DNA from: Litoditis marina
Taxonomy: Eukaryota > Nematoda > Chromadorea > Rhabditida > Rhabditidae
Assembly (NCBI GenBank): GCA_964036275.1
Contig: OZ038434.1
Coordinates: 6,777,060-6,841,059 of the forward strand
Length of the DNA: 64,000 nucleotides
Reading direction: 5' to 3'
Shown here in pieces: positions 38,542-49,856 of this stretch. Numbering within the stretch: the stretch's first letter is position 1; each line of letters opens with the position of its first letter. The notes beneath the pieces were generated by a model. It made no database searches, was not told the DNA's origin, and saw nothing but the letters and a program-made list of their open reading frames with translations. The translations under genes and the position numbers were made by a program.

Positions 38542-41163
38542 CCTTGGATGACTCATTCTTCTGCTGAGAATCGCTGCTGGGGTTGTCGTTCTTCTCAGTG
38601 GGTCCAGCCTCTTTCTCCACGTTCTTCACAACTCCGGAGGTTCTCGGTTCATCTGCAGGAACGGCAGCCTTTTCACAAGGGGTTGGCATCTGGTTCGATT
38701 TGGCATTCGCTGCAGATGGTTGGTCAGCCAATTGGTTAGTGGGTACGGTAGCGGTGAGTTTCGATGTGCCAGTAACTCCGACAGTTTCTGTCTTGCCATC
38801 GGGGGTAATATCAGACGAAGTTGTCTCGGGTTTGTCTTGGGTCTGAGCTGCTGCTGAGTTTGTTCCCTCGACAGTGGAATTCAGGGCGAAACGATGCTGG
38901 AAATAAACGAAAACATCAGTTTTCATAGTTCAATGAACGTAGTTATCCTGTGCATTTCATCTTGAATGTAGTTTATACTAATCTGAAACTTCAAAGAAGA
39001 ATACTTCTAAAAAGGTCAGGTTAAAGGTCAGGTTAGTTTGTTGAATTCATCCTCGAACTCGGAACTCGAGAATACACCAGATTACCTTAGTTTTCTGACC
39101 TACTATATGCGTGTTTGTAAATTTATCAAGAAAAAGCGCCTACTCTGCTGTCAGTGGGAGCGGCTGCAGTCAGGTCCAATTCCGGCATACTCGGTCCCTC
39201 TGGGATGGGGGTGTTGGGCTTCTCTGAAATGCGTCAGTGATTTACATATTATAATCATTCCTGAAATCGAATGTAATGATTATGACTCATATTCTTTCTC
39301 CATCTGAACAAAAGTTTCATCGTGAAACAACATTTACACGTGTTCACAGCACACGTCTTCGAGAGCATGAAAAAGCATTTCTCTCTCTCTCTTCCCATTC
39401 ATCTGAAAAATTGAAAAAAAAAAACACCAATGGCAGGCAACTGAACTCACTATCAGCATTAGAGGTGTTGTTAGTGGCAAATTCATTGGTAATGACCTCC
39501 TTGTTACTGTGACCTGTAATGTTGAATGAACACTAATAGTATATACATTCACGAAAACTACTTATATATTACTTCACCTCCCTCCCCCTACCCTCTAGAG
39601 TGCGGAGCAAATACAAAAGACAAAGTAAAATAACAAAACAACACGATACTTTCTCAAACGAGTCTTTTACACGTCATCAAAATCCTTGAAGATAACTTAC
39701 GGTCTGCGCACCATCTACACTCTGTCATTTGCTGACAGATAATCAACGACCGGCCCCATAGCTGTCGTTGTGGATGAAGTAATTACTAACCTACACTATG
39801 AGTAAATTGAATAGTCACGTAAAGTTAGCATTCTGATGAGGCATCGTGCACTTTGTCATTGCAGGGATCAGAGTTCTGCTGTGTCTAACATGGTTCACGT
39901 GACTGAGCAATTGACTAAGATTATATAGTTTCAATCATTCCCATTGAGACCTCGGTAACGTGCTAACGAAATTTTCAGGCGGCTTTTCACCATTTTAATG
40001 TTTTTCAAAACAGTAAAATTTTCTGAGCGGCAGTTAACCTTTGCTGCAGTACGTGGGTAGAAATTATTTTCATAAAACCTTTCACTTCTATAAACTATAC
40101 TCATTCAAAGTTTCATTTTCACGCTGCCAAAGTCTCAGTGGGAATGGCGAGAACTATACCGGCAAGAGGATCGGGACTCTTGGCCGCGAGTAGTGCGGCC
40201 TGTCTCTGGAGGGCCTTCATCTGATTGGGGGACAAGATGGTTCTCTCAACGATGGGGCGAAGGGTCACGAAAGACACTTCCAGTGATTTCGAAACTTTCA
40301 TCACCTACAAAGACATTTCTGTTCGATTTTTAGTTCTGGAAAGCTTACAGAGATTAGATTACAGATTTTCTTACAATTATCAAAACTCTCTCGGAGTCAT
40401 GCCATTATCAAAAACTGGATTTTAAGTAGAGTAGACATTTCCATGAGAAAAAAATGCCCGAAAATATTTCTCAACGGAATAGACACAATGATAGAACCAT
40501 TTAATTCAGCAAGTTAAGTTTCTAATTGCTCACCGATCCACAGTTCCCATCCGTACCACAGTAATTGGGAGCAGAGAAGAGTGTCACCAGATGATGGTTG
40601 AAGTGCCAACTATGTCCTTCCTGAACGGGAATTAGATATTCATTAATCCACTCAAAACCTCTTCTTGACTAATAACGCACAGTTCTCATAGAAATGTGTG
40701 CAAGCAAAATGAGAAAACTTATGAAAGTAACTCATGTAGTTTCAGGATTGTCCCAGGCATTTCTGTGCACGTGGTAGAAATAGGCGTTTGAAATGAGACC
40801 CTAACTCAAAGACAGCGTTGATAAAAGTCAGGTGTAATATTAAATGAAAACTGTAGGTTTTTTCGCTTCGCTATTATAATAATAATCTTTTACGGCAACT
40901 ATTTCAGCCGTGTTTTACTTCATTCATACTATAACAATCGCGACAATGATCACATAGTAGTATCCGTAGAGAGGGGCATTCCCAGTAAAGAATGCCTACC
41001 TTGATCATTTCGTGTGCCCTCAAGATGAGAGATATCTTCAGGGTGTCACAGAGAGACTTGACAGCTTCTTCTCCGAACATCACCGACGTGGCTCGATTCT
41101 GAAACTATCGATAAGAAAATGAAGGCAAATCTATCTCTTTGATTTATTTTCAATCGACGGAGA

Positions 41164-41220
<57 letters not shown>

Positions 41221-44200
41221 TTAGTTTTTCAAAATCTCGGACTGAATTGATCGTATACAGATTCACGGAACCCTGCTACTGGTTACGCTTCTTCCTTACA
41301 TCCCTTGCTCTAACCTTCCACATGAAGTTCTCGAAATGTGACTATTACTTGGAGTCAAGACTCGCGCTTTTCGTTAGGTTGCCAGTTGCCTACAATCAAA
41401 ACCTTCCCAGTTGTGTCTGTTGTGTACCGGATCCCACAAAAGTTTTTGATTTTACTATTACTTCTCTCTCCTAAAGTAGTTCGAAATGTTGATTACGGGG
41501 AAATTGAAGTATCGCCCCCCCACTTTAGTTGGGTCCCCCCGTAGCACTTCAACGCCCAAGCTAAAACCGGAAAATCTAGGAGAGGGGGGGGGGTAAAAAT
41601 TCGGGGGTAAAAATTCAATGTTCACTTGATTACTACCAAGAGACAACAATGAACACAGATTACAAAACTGTTGATATTAAAGTATGTTCAGTTTTGCCTT
41701 TTCATACCGAATTAAACTGGAAAGTGGGACAACACCCGTCCAGAGCTGGATCAGACCAGAGCAGATCCAGGGCGATACCCTCATCACAAGCACGAGGGGA
41801 GCGGGGTTTCTGAAACATAGTGATTTGATTCATATATTTGTTTACACTAAAACTACTGTACAAGTACAAAATGAACTAAAACTATGAAAAATTCGGTGAA
41901 CCACCACAACCAAAGATAGTATGTTCTGCAAAAGTTGTAGCTACCCTCGACCCATCTTCGAACTACATGAACTAGGCTAGGTTATTGTGCTATTTGAAGG
42001 TAGCCGCACTTCTAATCAGACAATAATGATAATACCTTCAGAGTATTGAGACAGTTCCAGGACTTGATGTTGGGCGAAATGCCGCCGTGCATGCACAGGA
42101 TTTTCTTAGCCACCAGTGCGCAGAGAGGCAGTTCGTTGAAGACCTTGAATAAAACAACAGGTTGTAAAAGCTGAAGTGAAAACAGAGAAACTCGGAACTC
42201 CGATTCTATAACGACCAAAAAACTTCTTGAATTCGAGAAAAAAATTTTCTTCGTGAGGTCAACTGTGAGATCTGTGAAAGCACGTGTTCTGGTGTTCAAT
42301 GAGTAACTCTCTTCTGAACGTCACTGTTCTCCACGTTGTTATATTTGTCGAAACAGAATATTCAAACATACGTCGTTGAACTTCTTCCAGACAGCGATAG
42401 TACGTTTTCTCCGAAGTTCCTCGTAGAAGCCGTAGATTCTGTTCATTTTCATGCACTCGTGGTTACCCCGAACCAAATAAATCAAATGAGGGAACTGGAT
42501 TTTGTAGCACAAGAGTAGCATGATCACCTGAAATAAAAAAGTTATTCTTCGAAAACCTGTCGTCCACAAAAGGTTCTGGTATGTGCACCAGAATACAATA
42601 TTTTTCAAAGTTATAAACTGAAACGGGAAAATTGAAATATCGCCTCCCCCGCCCCACTTTAGTTGGGACCCCCCCGTAGCACTTCAGCCCCCCACCCAAG
42701 CTAAAACCTGAAAATCTAGGAGAGGGGGGGGGTCAAAAATCAACTTCGACATTCACTATTTACTCCACAAAATCAACTTCGATATTCACCACCTGGGTCG
42801 GCGGGGACTTCAATGGTGGGGGGGGGGGGGGGGGCTGAACTTCAATACCGGAAATGTTTACTTTTTACCCCCCCCCCCACCCTCAAACTTTTGCATTGCA
42901 GGTGATAAATTGAATTATCACCCCCGATGGGGGAGGGGTCAAACTACAATTTTCCAAACGCAATACGATTTCAGAAAGGTGGGGGGTAAAAAGTTAATGT
43001 TCCCACTGAAACTTCCAGTGGCATTTTCTGACAAATTATAGCTTTCGCTCGTCCCTAATCTCACCTCGAATGACTTCTTGCATCTATCTACATAGTCTCC
43101 CAGAAACAAGAACTTGTTGTCAGGAGGGGGTCCGAGAACTCCGAAGAACCTGTAATTGTTAAATACTGGGGAAAATTGTACAATTGCCCCCCCCCCCCTC
43201 CGTAGTACTATCACCCCCTCCCAATACGATTCCCTATAAAAAAAGGGGTTATTGTAAATGGGGGGTAGTTGTACAATGTCGACGTTTAACAATCACCCCC
43301 CACAATACCAAATGGGGGGTAATAGTACAACCCCGGGCCTGTTTAACAATCACCCCCCACTCAATCCAAACCTGCAGTAAAGAAGGACGTTGTGCAATCA
43401 CCCCCCTATGGGGGTCAGGGGTGATTGTACTACGGGTCGGATTCCAACCTATTTCGGCTCAAGGGGGGGGGGGAGGGCAATTGTACAATAAACCCAAATA
43501 CTGTATATCACTCTTTTGGAACCAAAAAGGCTTTGAACTGCCTAGTAGAGGGTTATTGCAAACTTCCCCGAAATGTGACAGCTGGAAACGTATCTGACTG
43601 TCTTCCTATTCGCGTTTACAACTACACTACTGGTTCTCTTCTAACATTCTTCCTAATCTGACAATATTTACAACAATCATTCATTCAAAAAACTTCCCAA
43701 CATTAAAAGAAAAGCGTATAATACTATCTAAACATGTGACCTACTTGAGTAAATCTGACAGTTGGCCGTGAATATCCCCGAAGATGACCACCGGTGCAGG
43801 GACCCGAATGAAGGCCGGCTCCGGTTCCAGTATACGTTGAGCCTGGAAAATGACAAAAAAAAGTGAAGAACCGTGTTAGCGAGCACTTGAGCAGTATTTT
43901 TGGGAACGGTGAGAATCCCTATAACATCCAAAAGTCCGATTGAAGCAAATACATTTTGATGACTTTGTTCAAATATAACCTAGTTTTCTTCATTTTACCC
44001 GCAATTTCTCAATCTGTTTTGCGAAAAACTCAAACGAAATTTTCTGTCAGCCCAAAAGCTTCAAAACATGAATCACTTCGGAATGTCGATATGTATCATT
44101 CGTGTACCTCTGTTAAGATGGTGGAGACTTCCTGATCACTGAAGCCGCACAGATGTCCTTCCTGCCAGATGCGACGGATCATTCGGTCAACCAGGTTGGC

Positions 44201-44531
44201 CAACTCTACTCTCTGAAGAGATAAGATATTTACAAACGAAATAGAAGAATACATTAGTCAGTTTTTTTTCATCCATTTTCGTGTGAGTATTTAGTTTTCT
44301 ACAGCTTCTTACTGTGTAAGTACACGAATGATTACGATAAAGTAACACCGAAACGATTGGAGAAATAGCTCACAATGAGAACGAAATTTATCTAGAACAG
44401 AACTTTTTTCATAGCTACGAAACAATTAGAACCAATTTCAGTTTCTTAAACAGTAGAACTTAAAAACAAAGACTTACCGGCATTTGTACCAGTTCCTCTG
44501 CCTCTGACAGACTCGATGCTGCGTCGACCAT
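38537..44531 (-). CDS. PP1-like Ser/Thr protein phosphatase with long C-terminal tail
   Basis: Metal-dependent phosphoserine/threonine phosphatase of the PPP family. Thirteen exons join in phase: 44478-44531, 44108-44212, 43745-43842, 43065-43149, 42372-42527, 42036-42143, 41708-41809, 41000-41098, 40534-40620, 40160-40304, 39451-39513, 39144-39223 and 38537-38896; 513 residues. Seen: GDIHG (75-79), GDYVDRC (103-109), RGNHE (134-138), CMHGG with His185, LLWSDP (about 218), RAHE with His265 and SAPNYCG (285-291). The usual Gly after GDYVDR is Cys109. PP1 enzymes are about 330 residues; here about 195 extra residues rich in Ser, Thr, Pro, Glu and Lys follow the core. The tail depends on a weak donor (GTATAG at 40159); unspliced, the protein stops at 40119 after ETLAA (359 residues). 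Nematode GSP-3/4-type PP1 act in sperm, which may be relevant. The divergent core suggests a fast-evolving paralogue. Confidence 0.87.
39792..39926 (-). mobile_element. GTCACGTGAA MITE, copy M2
   Basis: Copy in PP1-like intron 10. Both ends are present (TTACTCATAGTGTAGG side, and GAGCAATTGACTAAGATTATA side) with the inner GTCACGT and TTCACGTGAC boxes. Confidence 0.6.
41168..41219. repeat. (TA)n microsatellite
   Basis: About 26 uninterrupted TA units in the PP1-like intron upstream of exon 8's acceptor. Confidence 0.95.
41498..41626 (+). mobile_element. G/C-run MITE, family 1, copy 3 (internally deleted)
   Basis: Starts GGGAAATTGAAGTATCG and ends AAATTCAATGTTCACT. Most of the interior is missing. 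It is flanked by TGATTACG (41490-41497) and TGATTACT (41627-41634), an 8-bp duplication with one mismatch. Lies in PP1-like intron 7. Confidence 0.7.
42625..43004 (+). mobile_element. G/C-run MITE, family 1, copy 4 (PP1-like intron 4)
   Basis: Near full length, starts GGGAAAATTGAAATATCG and ends AAAAAGTTAATGTTCCC. Flanked by the perfect 8-bp repeat ACTGAAAC (42617-42624 and 43005-43012). Confidence 0.8.
43169..43495 (+). mobile_element. G/C-run MITE, family 2 (TTGTACAA type, PP1-like intron 3)
   Basis: Same plan as family 1 but with TTGTACAAT in place of TTGAAGT. The left end is GGGAAAATTGTACAATTG; the right end in reverse is GGGTTTATTGTACAATTG, so the terminal repeats match over about 20 bases with three differences. 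Flanked by the perfect 8-bp repeat AAATACTG (43161-43168 and 43496-43503). Confidence 0.82.
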
Positions 44532-45165
44532 CTTGTGTGAAGAAAATAAATGAAATGAGCGAGAATGAGACAGCCAAAGCACGTGAAAACTGATGTGTGA
44601 ACAAAAAGGTCTACACGTGACGTGAAAAACGTTTGTCTGCTTTCAATTGACAAATAGTACATCTGATATGTGTGGAAAACCACACCTCCCAAACCAACTG
44701 GTTGCGTTAAAAAAAAAGGAAGTTCAGTAATTACGTACTACAAAGAGGGTGAATATAGCTTTTCTGTTTTTCTAGCTCATTGACTCTAACACGTGTTTTC
44801 ACGTAGTGAAAAAATGTATGACATGTCAATGAACATTTCAAAAAGTGAATGACACTGTTTACAAGTATTTTGTCGATTGCAAGATGTAACAGCTGAACAA
44901 CCAAAGCGTAAGAAGCAGCGAATAAACAAATAGTAGACAATTCAACCACTTTTATTTCCCAAAAATCACTCATATTTTTTTAAACAAAATCGCACTAAAA
45001 CGTTAACTTGAACGTCATTGAATTGAGTTGTCAGGCCGACAGTCACACTATGCAACTCGATTAAATTAATTATAACCAAAAAACAACTAATGACCATTAC
45101 ACTGACTTTAATGATGTTACTATCAAGTACAATAAATACGCTACAATAGGTAGGTAGACCATAGT

Positions 45166-48100
45166 TCATAGTCTCGTTGTGATTCTAGTGGCATCTGCCA
45201 GGGCCGTCTTGGCCGTTTCTTCAGCGAATTTATCCGTTGCCGCACCGTCTGGAGGGGGAGAGGTGGCTCCGTTCTTAGATGAGGCGCTGAACGAAAACAC
45301 GATGGAGAACACATCATCGTATTTCATGCAATCATAACACTCTGTACAATCACTAGTTCATTTGCAACAAAGATATTTGTTGCCCTATGGAATTCAGTGA
45401 CGAGTCGCCGGCGAGGGCACTGGCGATGTCACCGGGAAGGGTCAATGGCGAGTCGCCACTTTTCCGTCCCGTGGGCGAGTTGCCGTCAAACTTCAGAGTA
45501 AGTCTGAGTTAGTTGTAAACAAAGTTCTTTGTCCGCCAACTATAAAGAGTTACGGGTGGGTATAATAGACTGATTACACTGGAACTCGATGTAATTATCA
45601 CAAAACTCATATATAACCAGTACAAGTCGTACATTTTCCCAATTACACGTTCACTTTTAGCACGTGTTACTTGGTTAATTGAGAATAGTTCCAATTGTAG
45701 TTTAGAGACACGGAGATTAGGGTCACAAGAGAGCTCAGAAAAACTAGGCGGAATTGAGTACAACCTTTAAAAAACTGTTAATCACTGTGATAGCAGTAAA
45801 CCTGTGATGAATGACTGCCTGTGATGGTCGTCGTCCATCGGTTACCGTCGCCGGCGGCAGAACCACCGCCATCGATCCACTGCTGGACGACGAAGTCGAC
45901 GCACGTCGGGCCTGCAAGACTCTGCTCCATGTTCAACATTAACTTGAAATCTAGCAATGAAGATTCTGTGCACGTTCCATCGAGTTATGGAAAATAAAAT
46001 ATCGATCGTGCTCCTACTAATAAAAATTTCTCCTAATGTGCGTGAAGCTAGCGTACAAGTAGTTTCGTGGTAATTGTGGTTCTGCGTCCGGGCTGAGTTC
46101 TTTCGCGAAACAGTGTGCAGAGAGATAAATATGTAGCGATAGAGATATAGAGACGCAGGATGTGTGAGATCTGGAATATTCCTGCGAACGGTCCCCGGTG
46201 TACCTTTCGTTTTTGAGCGACTGTCTTCGGTTTTTCTTCTTCATCCTCGCTAACATCCACGTAGAATTGGTCGATAGCGTTCGCTAGATCGTACACTTTT
46301 TCCTTCAGAATCTCATTCTCAGATACAAGGTCAGATATCTGAACATTTTTGGTTATCTGTAATTTGATCCATAATGATTATGGTGGATTGAGTTTTTCTC
46401 AGAGAGATCTATCTGTAACGAGCAGGGTAAAACGGTACAGTTCATCTGTGGCACTTTGAATCTAGTTTGATTCCGTTAGGTTCGAGCTGTATATCAATAT
46501 TAGTGGTGTGTACTGATCAAACTACAATTCGTATAATTGATCATGTTCTATACCTTCTCGGCCAAATGTTGGATAGCTCCATCGGTGTCTTCCTTGTGTT
46601 CCCTCAACGCATCTCCCACGTCGTCGCGCAGTTGACGGTCGGCCTCCTTCAACAATCAATATAGTGACTGCCAGATTCATGAATTTCTGTCTCTCGCCGG
46701 AATCGAACCTGCGAGCCATAGACTCGGAGCAGGGCGCTAACCACTGCGCTACTAGAGCGCGTATATGCGTACACAGCGGAAAGTGAGATACACAGTACCC
46801 TCCCGCCTTTCCGTTGGCGACGACTACCTACCCTACTCTCTAGTTACACAACGAAACATTGTTTACGGTATATGAACGAAAGCGAAAAGGGTTGGGAAAC
46901 GGTAGGAACTGTTCTGCCCACAACAAATTGCCGAGGAACCGTATGTAAAAGCACGCTTTTTCCGGCTTCAGCGTTGTTCCCGTGTAGAGCATACAAAGTT
47001 GTAGAATAGATCATAGATCAGCGTTAATTGCCTGAGTTTCCCATATTCAATACATTTATCCATTTCAATTTAGATAGTATTGATAATATAGAGAGCATAT
47101 GCATACCTTTCTGTCCCCCTCCATCTTTGTCAGAACGTCCCGTTGCTCCCTCAGCTGATCTTGGATCACCTTCTGACTGGACAGAATATCATCCAGCTGG
47201 AAATATGCTAAAAGTAAATTCAAAAGTCACGTGAAGTTAGCATTTTAATGAGACATCGTGCACTTTGTCATTGTTCTGAGTTATGCTGTGTTGTACATAT
47301 TTCACGTGACTGTGCCATTGACTAACAGTATATAGAGTTTGGAAGGTGTTAACTTTCCAACGGTGTATCCTCATATGTATTCCTGGATTTGAAATGATCC
47401 TGTCGTGATCGATTTGACACCACAATGTTACTCGGAGATTTGCGGAAAAAGTGTACACACAGTACACTACTTCTCCAATATGGAAGATAACTGTGGAGAA
47501 TCACAGTTAAAAATATACCGTTCTAGGAAATTTAGAATTGAACTTGATTAGGAGTTTGCCAGTTGTAATTTGTACGGAAGTTCGCGTCCCCAGTGTTGAA
47601 ATTCGTCGAGAATGCTCGAGTTATTGTGTCGAGTTTCGAGTCCGACTTCAACCACTCTAAATTGTACCTCCTTGATTTTCTCGATGGGTGGTGGGGACAT
47701 GATAATCGGTGTAGGAGCCGGCTGCTTCTCTTGTTCCTTGATGATTATGGTTTCGAAAGGTTGCCGGAAATCCTGAAAAACAACGGTAAGAATATTATGA
47801 CCGTTTAACTTGTCAGAACTACCTATCACCTGTCAGACCCAACTAAACGAAGGATGATAGTAATGGTCAAGTCTCGAAAACGTCCAGAGGCATCAACTGT
47901 GTGTACTCCATGATCACACTTTTCTACTTCTGTCGAGTTGGAAGTAACTGAACATAGAATACAACCAGTGATAATCAAGCAGTTAAGCAATATGTCACCT
48001 CATGTTACGTGACTATACATTTGACTGAGTATAGTTCACACCGTTCCTACTGAGACTCCTACAGTAACCTTACAAAATTTCCAGAGGCTATTGTGAAGCG

Positions 48101-49461
48101 AGACATTTAGGTCATGGAAAATTCTCTCGTACATTCATTGTACCTGAGGACGAGAATGGGGTGCGAAAATCCTCTACCTTTCCGATCACAACTACGTGAG
48201 GAAGACGACTTAGAATTTTTGAAATCCTACTGTAGGAGTCTCAGTAGGAGTGAAAAAGACTATAGATTGTAGACCCTATTACGTTCATCCCGATGTGTTT
48301 GTAGTTTGATCACGTTGTTTCCAGGTCGAAATTCGGGAAGTCTGGCGTTTATCGAGATCAAACTACAACCAAGACTTGATCACTCCTGACACCGTAGCAA
48401 TCCCTCCGATCTCATGAGAAATTCACATGAGTTTCTCATGAGATACCTCATGAGCTACTCGTGAACTCTCAACGTTGTAGCATAGCAATCAATAGAATCT
48501 CATTAGAAGCTCATGCAAATAGCTCATGAGGTATCTCATGAGATTTTTGAGGAATTGCTACGCTGCCTGATGAGTGCGGTCGACCAACCTCGGAGCGACA
48601 GCACTTGTTCATCTTCTGCTCCCTCTTTCTCTCCAGTTCCGAGGCGACCAACTCGTGAAGGGCGTCTACCGACTTGCGCATCTCCTTCAGATCATTATGG
48701 CTCAGTCGGGACGAAGGCGCCTTCTCTTGCTGCAATTTACACAAATCAGTATTTCAGTCTCTCAGTCTCAAGTTCAAAACTTAGTGTCTTGTAGACGTGT
48801 TGCCCTTTTAGTTATTCATGCAAATATCTAGGGAAATGGTCGACGTACTTTGAAGAAAAAAATAATAATCTGTTTTGGAATGTCTGCAGACCTCTGAACA
48901 AAAACTAATCTGCGCAGCGCTCCGCGCTGCGCCCGGTGTGAAAAGCAACAACAACACAACATGAATGAAGTATAGTTACCTTGACGTACTGATACTGCTG
49001 GGGATATTTTTCTTTGCCTCTCACAATGTTTCTATCGATGTGACGATTGACCTTAAAACTGTTATATTAACATAAATACCAGTTTGATACAAACATTCTT
49101 CTTTTCTACACTTTTTAAGACACAGTCTCATCCAAGTCATCGTAGACACTTACAGCATACGTGCGACATCCAAGATCTAGCAAGGCATATACGTAACACA
49201 ATTTTAACTTTGTGCAAACCATCAAATTATATCTTCAGAGCACGTTCTATCAGAAAAAAGTTTGACTGTACAATGGTCTCAGAATGGCCTCTCAGTACCA
49301 ATTTAAATGGGTGGTTGCCAACAAATCGTTCCGATCACGAATTGACAGAAAAAGAACATCAAATTAGAGTTAGATAAGTTTACTTTACCGGAACTCACGT
49401 CATCATAGTCTCTCTTCTTGATCTCCTTGGTATAGGTCTCTCGGATGATACGCTCGCTCAT
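45166..49461 (-). CDS. Uncharacterised coiled-coil protein
   Basis: Function not recognised. Nine exons join in phase: 49399-49461, 48980-49051, 48589-48729, 47668-47772, 47107-47196, 46554-46646, 46204-46338, 45802-45911 and 45166-45286; 309 residues. The start is MSERIIRETYTKEIKKRDYD. Charged helices follow, with heptad-like spacing over about residues 70-92 (MRKSVDALHELVASELERKR) and 128-220 (LDDILSSQKVIQDQLREQRD onward), split by a Pro-rich linker (APTPIIMSPPP). An acidic EDEEE patch, a basic QKRK, a Ser run and a Thr/Ala-rich tail follow. There is no signal peptide or membrane segment; it is probably cytosolic or cytoskeletal. Exon 7 may start 18 bases earlier (46356) using another acceptor. 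The acceptors of exons 2 and 6 end in AAG rather than CAG. The second exon of the coil region abuts a MITE, and a SINE lies just before exon 6. Confidence 0.78.
46671..46826 (-). mobile_element. tRNA-like SINE, copy B
   Basis: Compact copy in the coiled-coil gene, intron 5. The head module (46764-46826) lies about 10 bases from the tRNA-like part (46690-46757), which has the B box GGTTCGATTCC. The tail ends about 25 bases from the exon 6 acceptor. Confidence 0.75.
47203..47335 (-). mobile_element. GTCACGTGAA MITE, copy M3
   Basis: Copy in coiled-coil gene intron 4. Its 3' end (GAATTTACTTTTAGCATA) runs straight into the exon 5 acceptor TTTCCAG at 47197. Confidence 0.65.
48021..48264. mobile_element. 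Inverted-repeat element with CTACTGAGACTCCTACAGTA arms
   Basis: Arms of about 50 bases at 48030-48080 and 48212-48264 both read TATAGT...CTACTGAGACTCCTACAGTA. A related but diverged stretch follows the MITE at 39920-39975. Lies in coiled-coil gene intron 3. Confidence 0.5.
48395..48561. mobile_element. CATGAG palindrome
   Basis: Inverted repeat with ends GTAGCAAT(T/C)CCTC and a shared core CTCATGAGATACCTCATGAG; the palindromic word CTCATGAG recurs several times. It ends about 28 bases from the exon 3 donor of the coiled-coil gene. Confidence 0.55.
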
Positions 49462-49689
49462 CGTCAGTACGAAGTGTTGAATATAATGTTGCTCCGAATT
49501 TCCCGAAGAGCGAATATTTTGGAAGACACGTCAGCCATATTGCGCGGAAATGTCAGACAAAGCTATACTCCTGCTAAAATGGAAAGAGGAATATTGCAAG
49601 TGACCATAAAGATTAGTATCGAATTTTGAAAATACTCAAAACTGTTCGTTCGCGAAAATTTTATTATAGGAAAGCTTCTAGGGTTGGTA

Positions 49690-49856
49690 CCAAGCTCGAA
49701 ATAACTCGAAATTTTTGAAACTCAAAAAGATCGAGTTTTTCGAGTTTCGAGTTTGGCCTCGTTCCAAGTGAGAAAATCCGAAAACTCAACGACCAAACAC
49801 GAAACTCGAAAATCGAGTTTTTCAAGTTCAACTCGAAACTCGAAAACTCTTTTTTT
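49690..49856. repeat. CTCGAAA/TTTCGAG repeat block 2
   Basis: Second block of the TCGA-rich repeat family, with GAAACTCGAAA and GAGTTTTTCGAG words. Similar in composition to 19838-20062 but not in exact order. Confidence 0.5.

Noticed and set aside
40119..40159. Stop at 40119 as the only end of the PP1-like protein
   Set aside because: Not excluded, but the three following exons keep phase and end at a stop with an overlapping poly(A) signal, so the spliced form is preferred.
43184..43661. Long ORFs across the PP1-like introns
   Set aside because: They are translations of the G/C-run MITE (Pro, Gly and Val runs).
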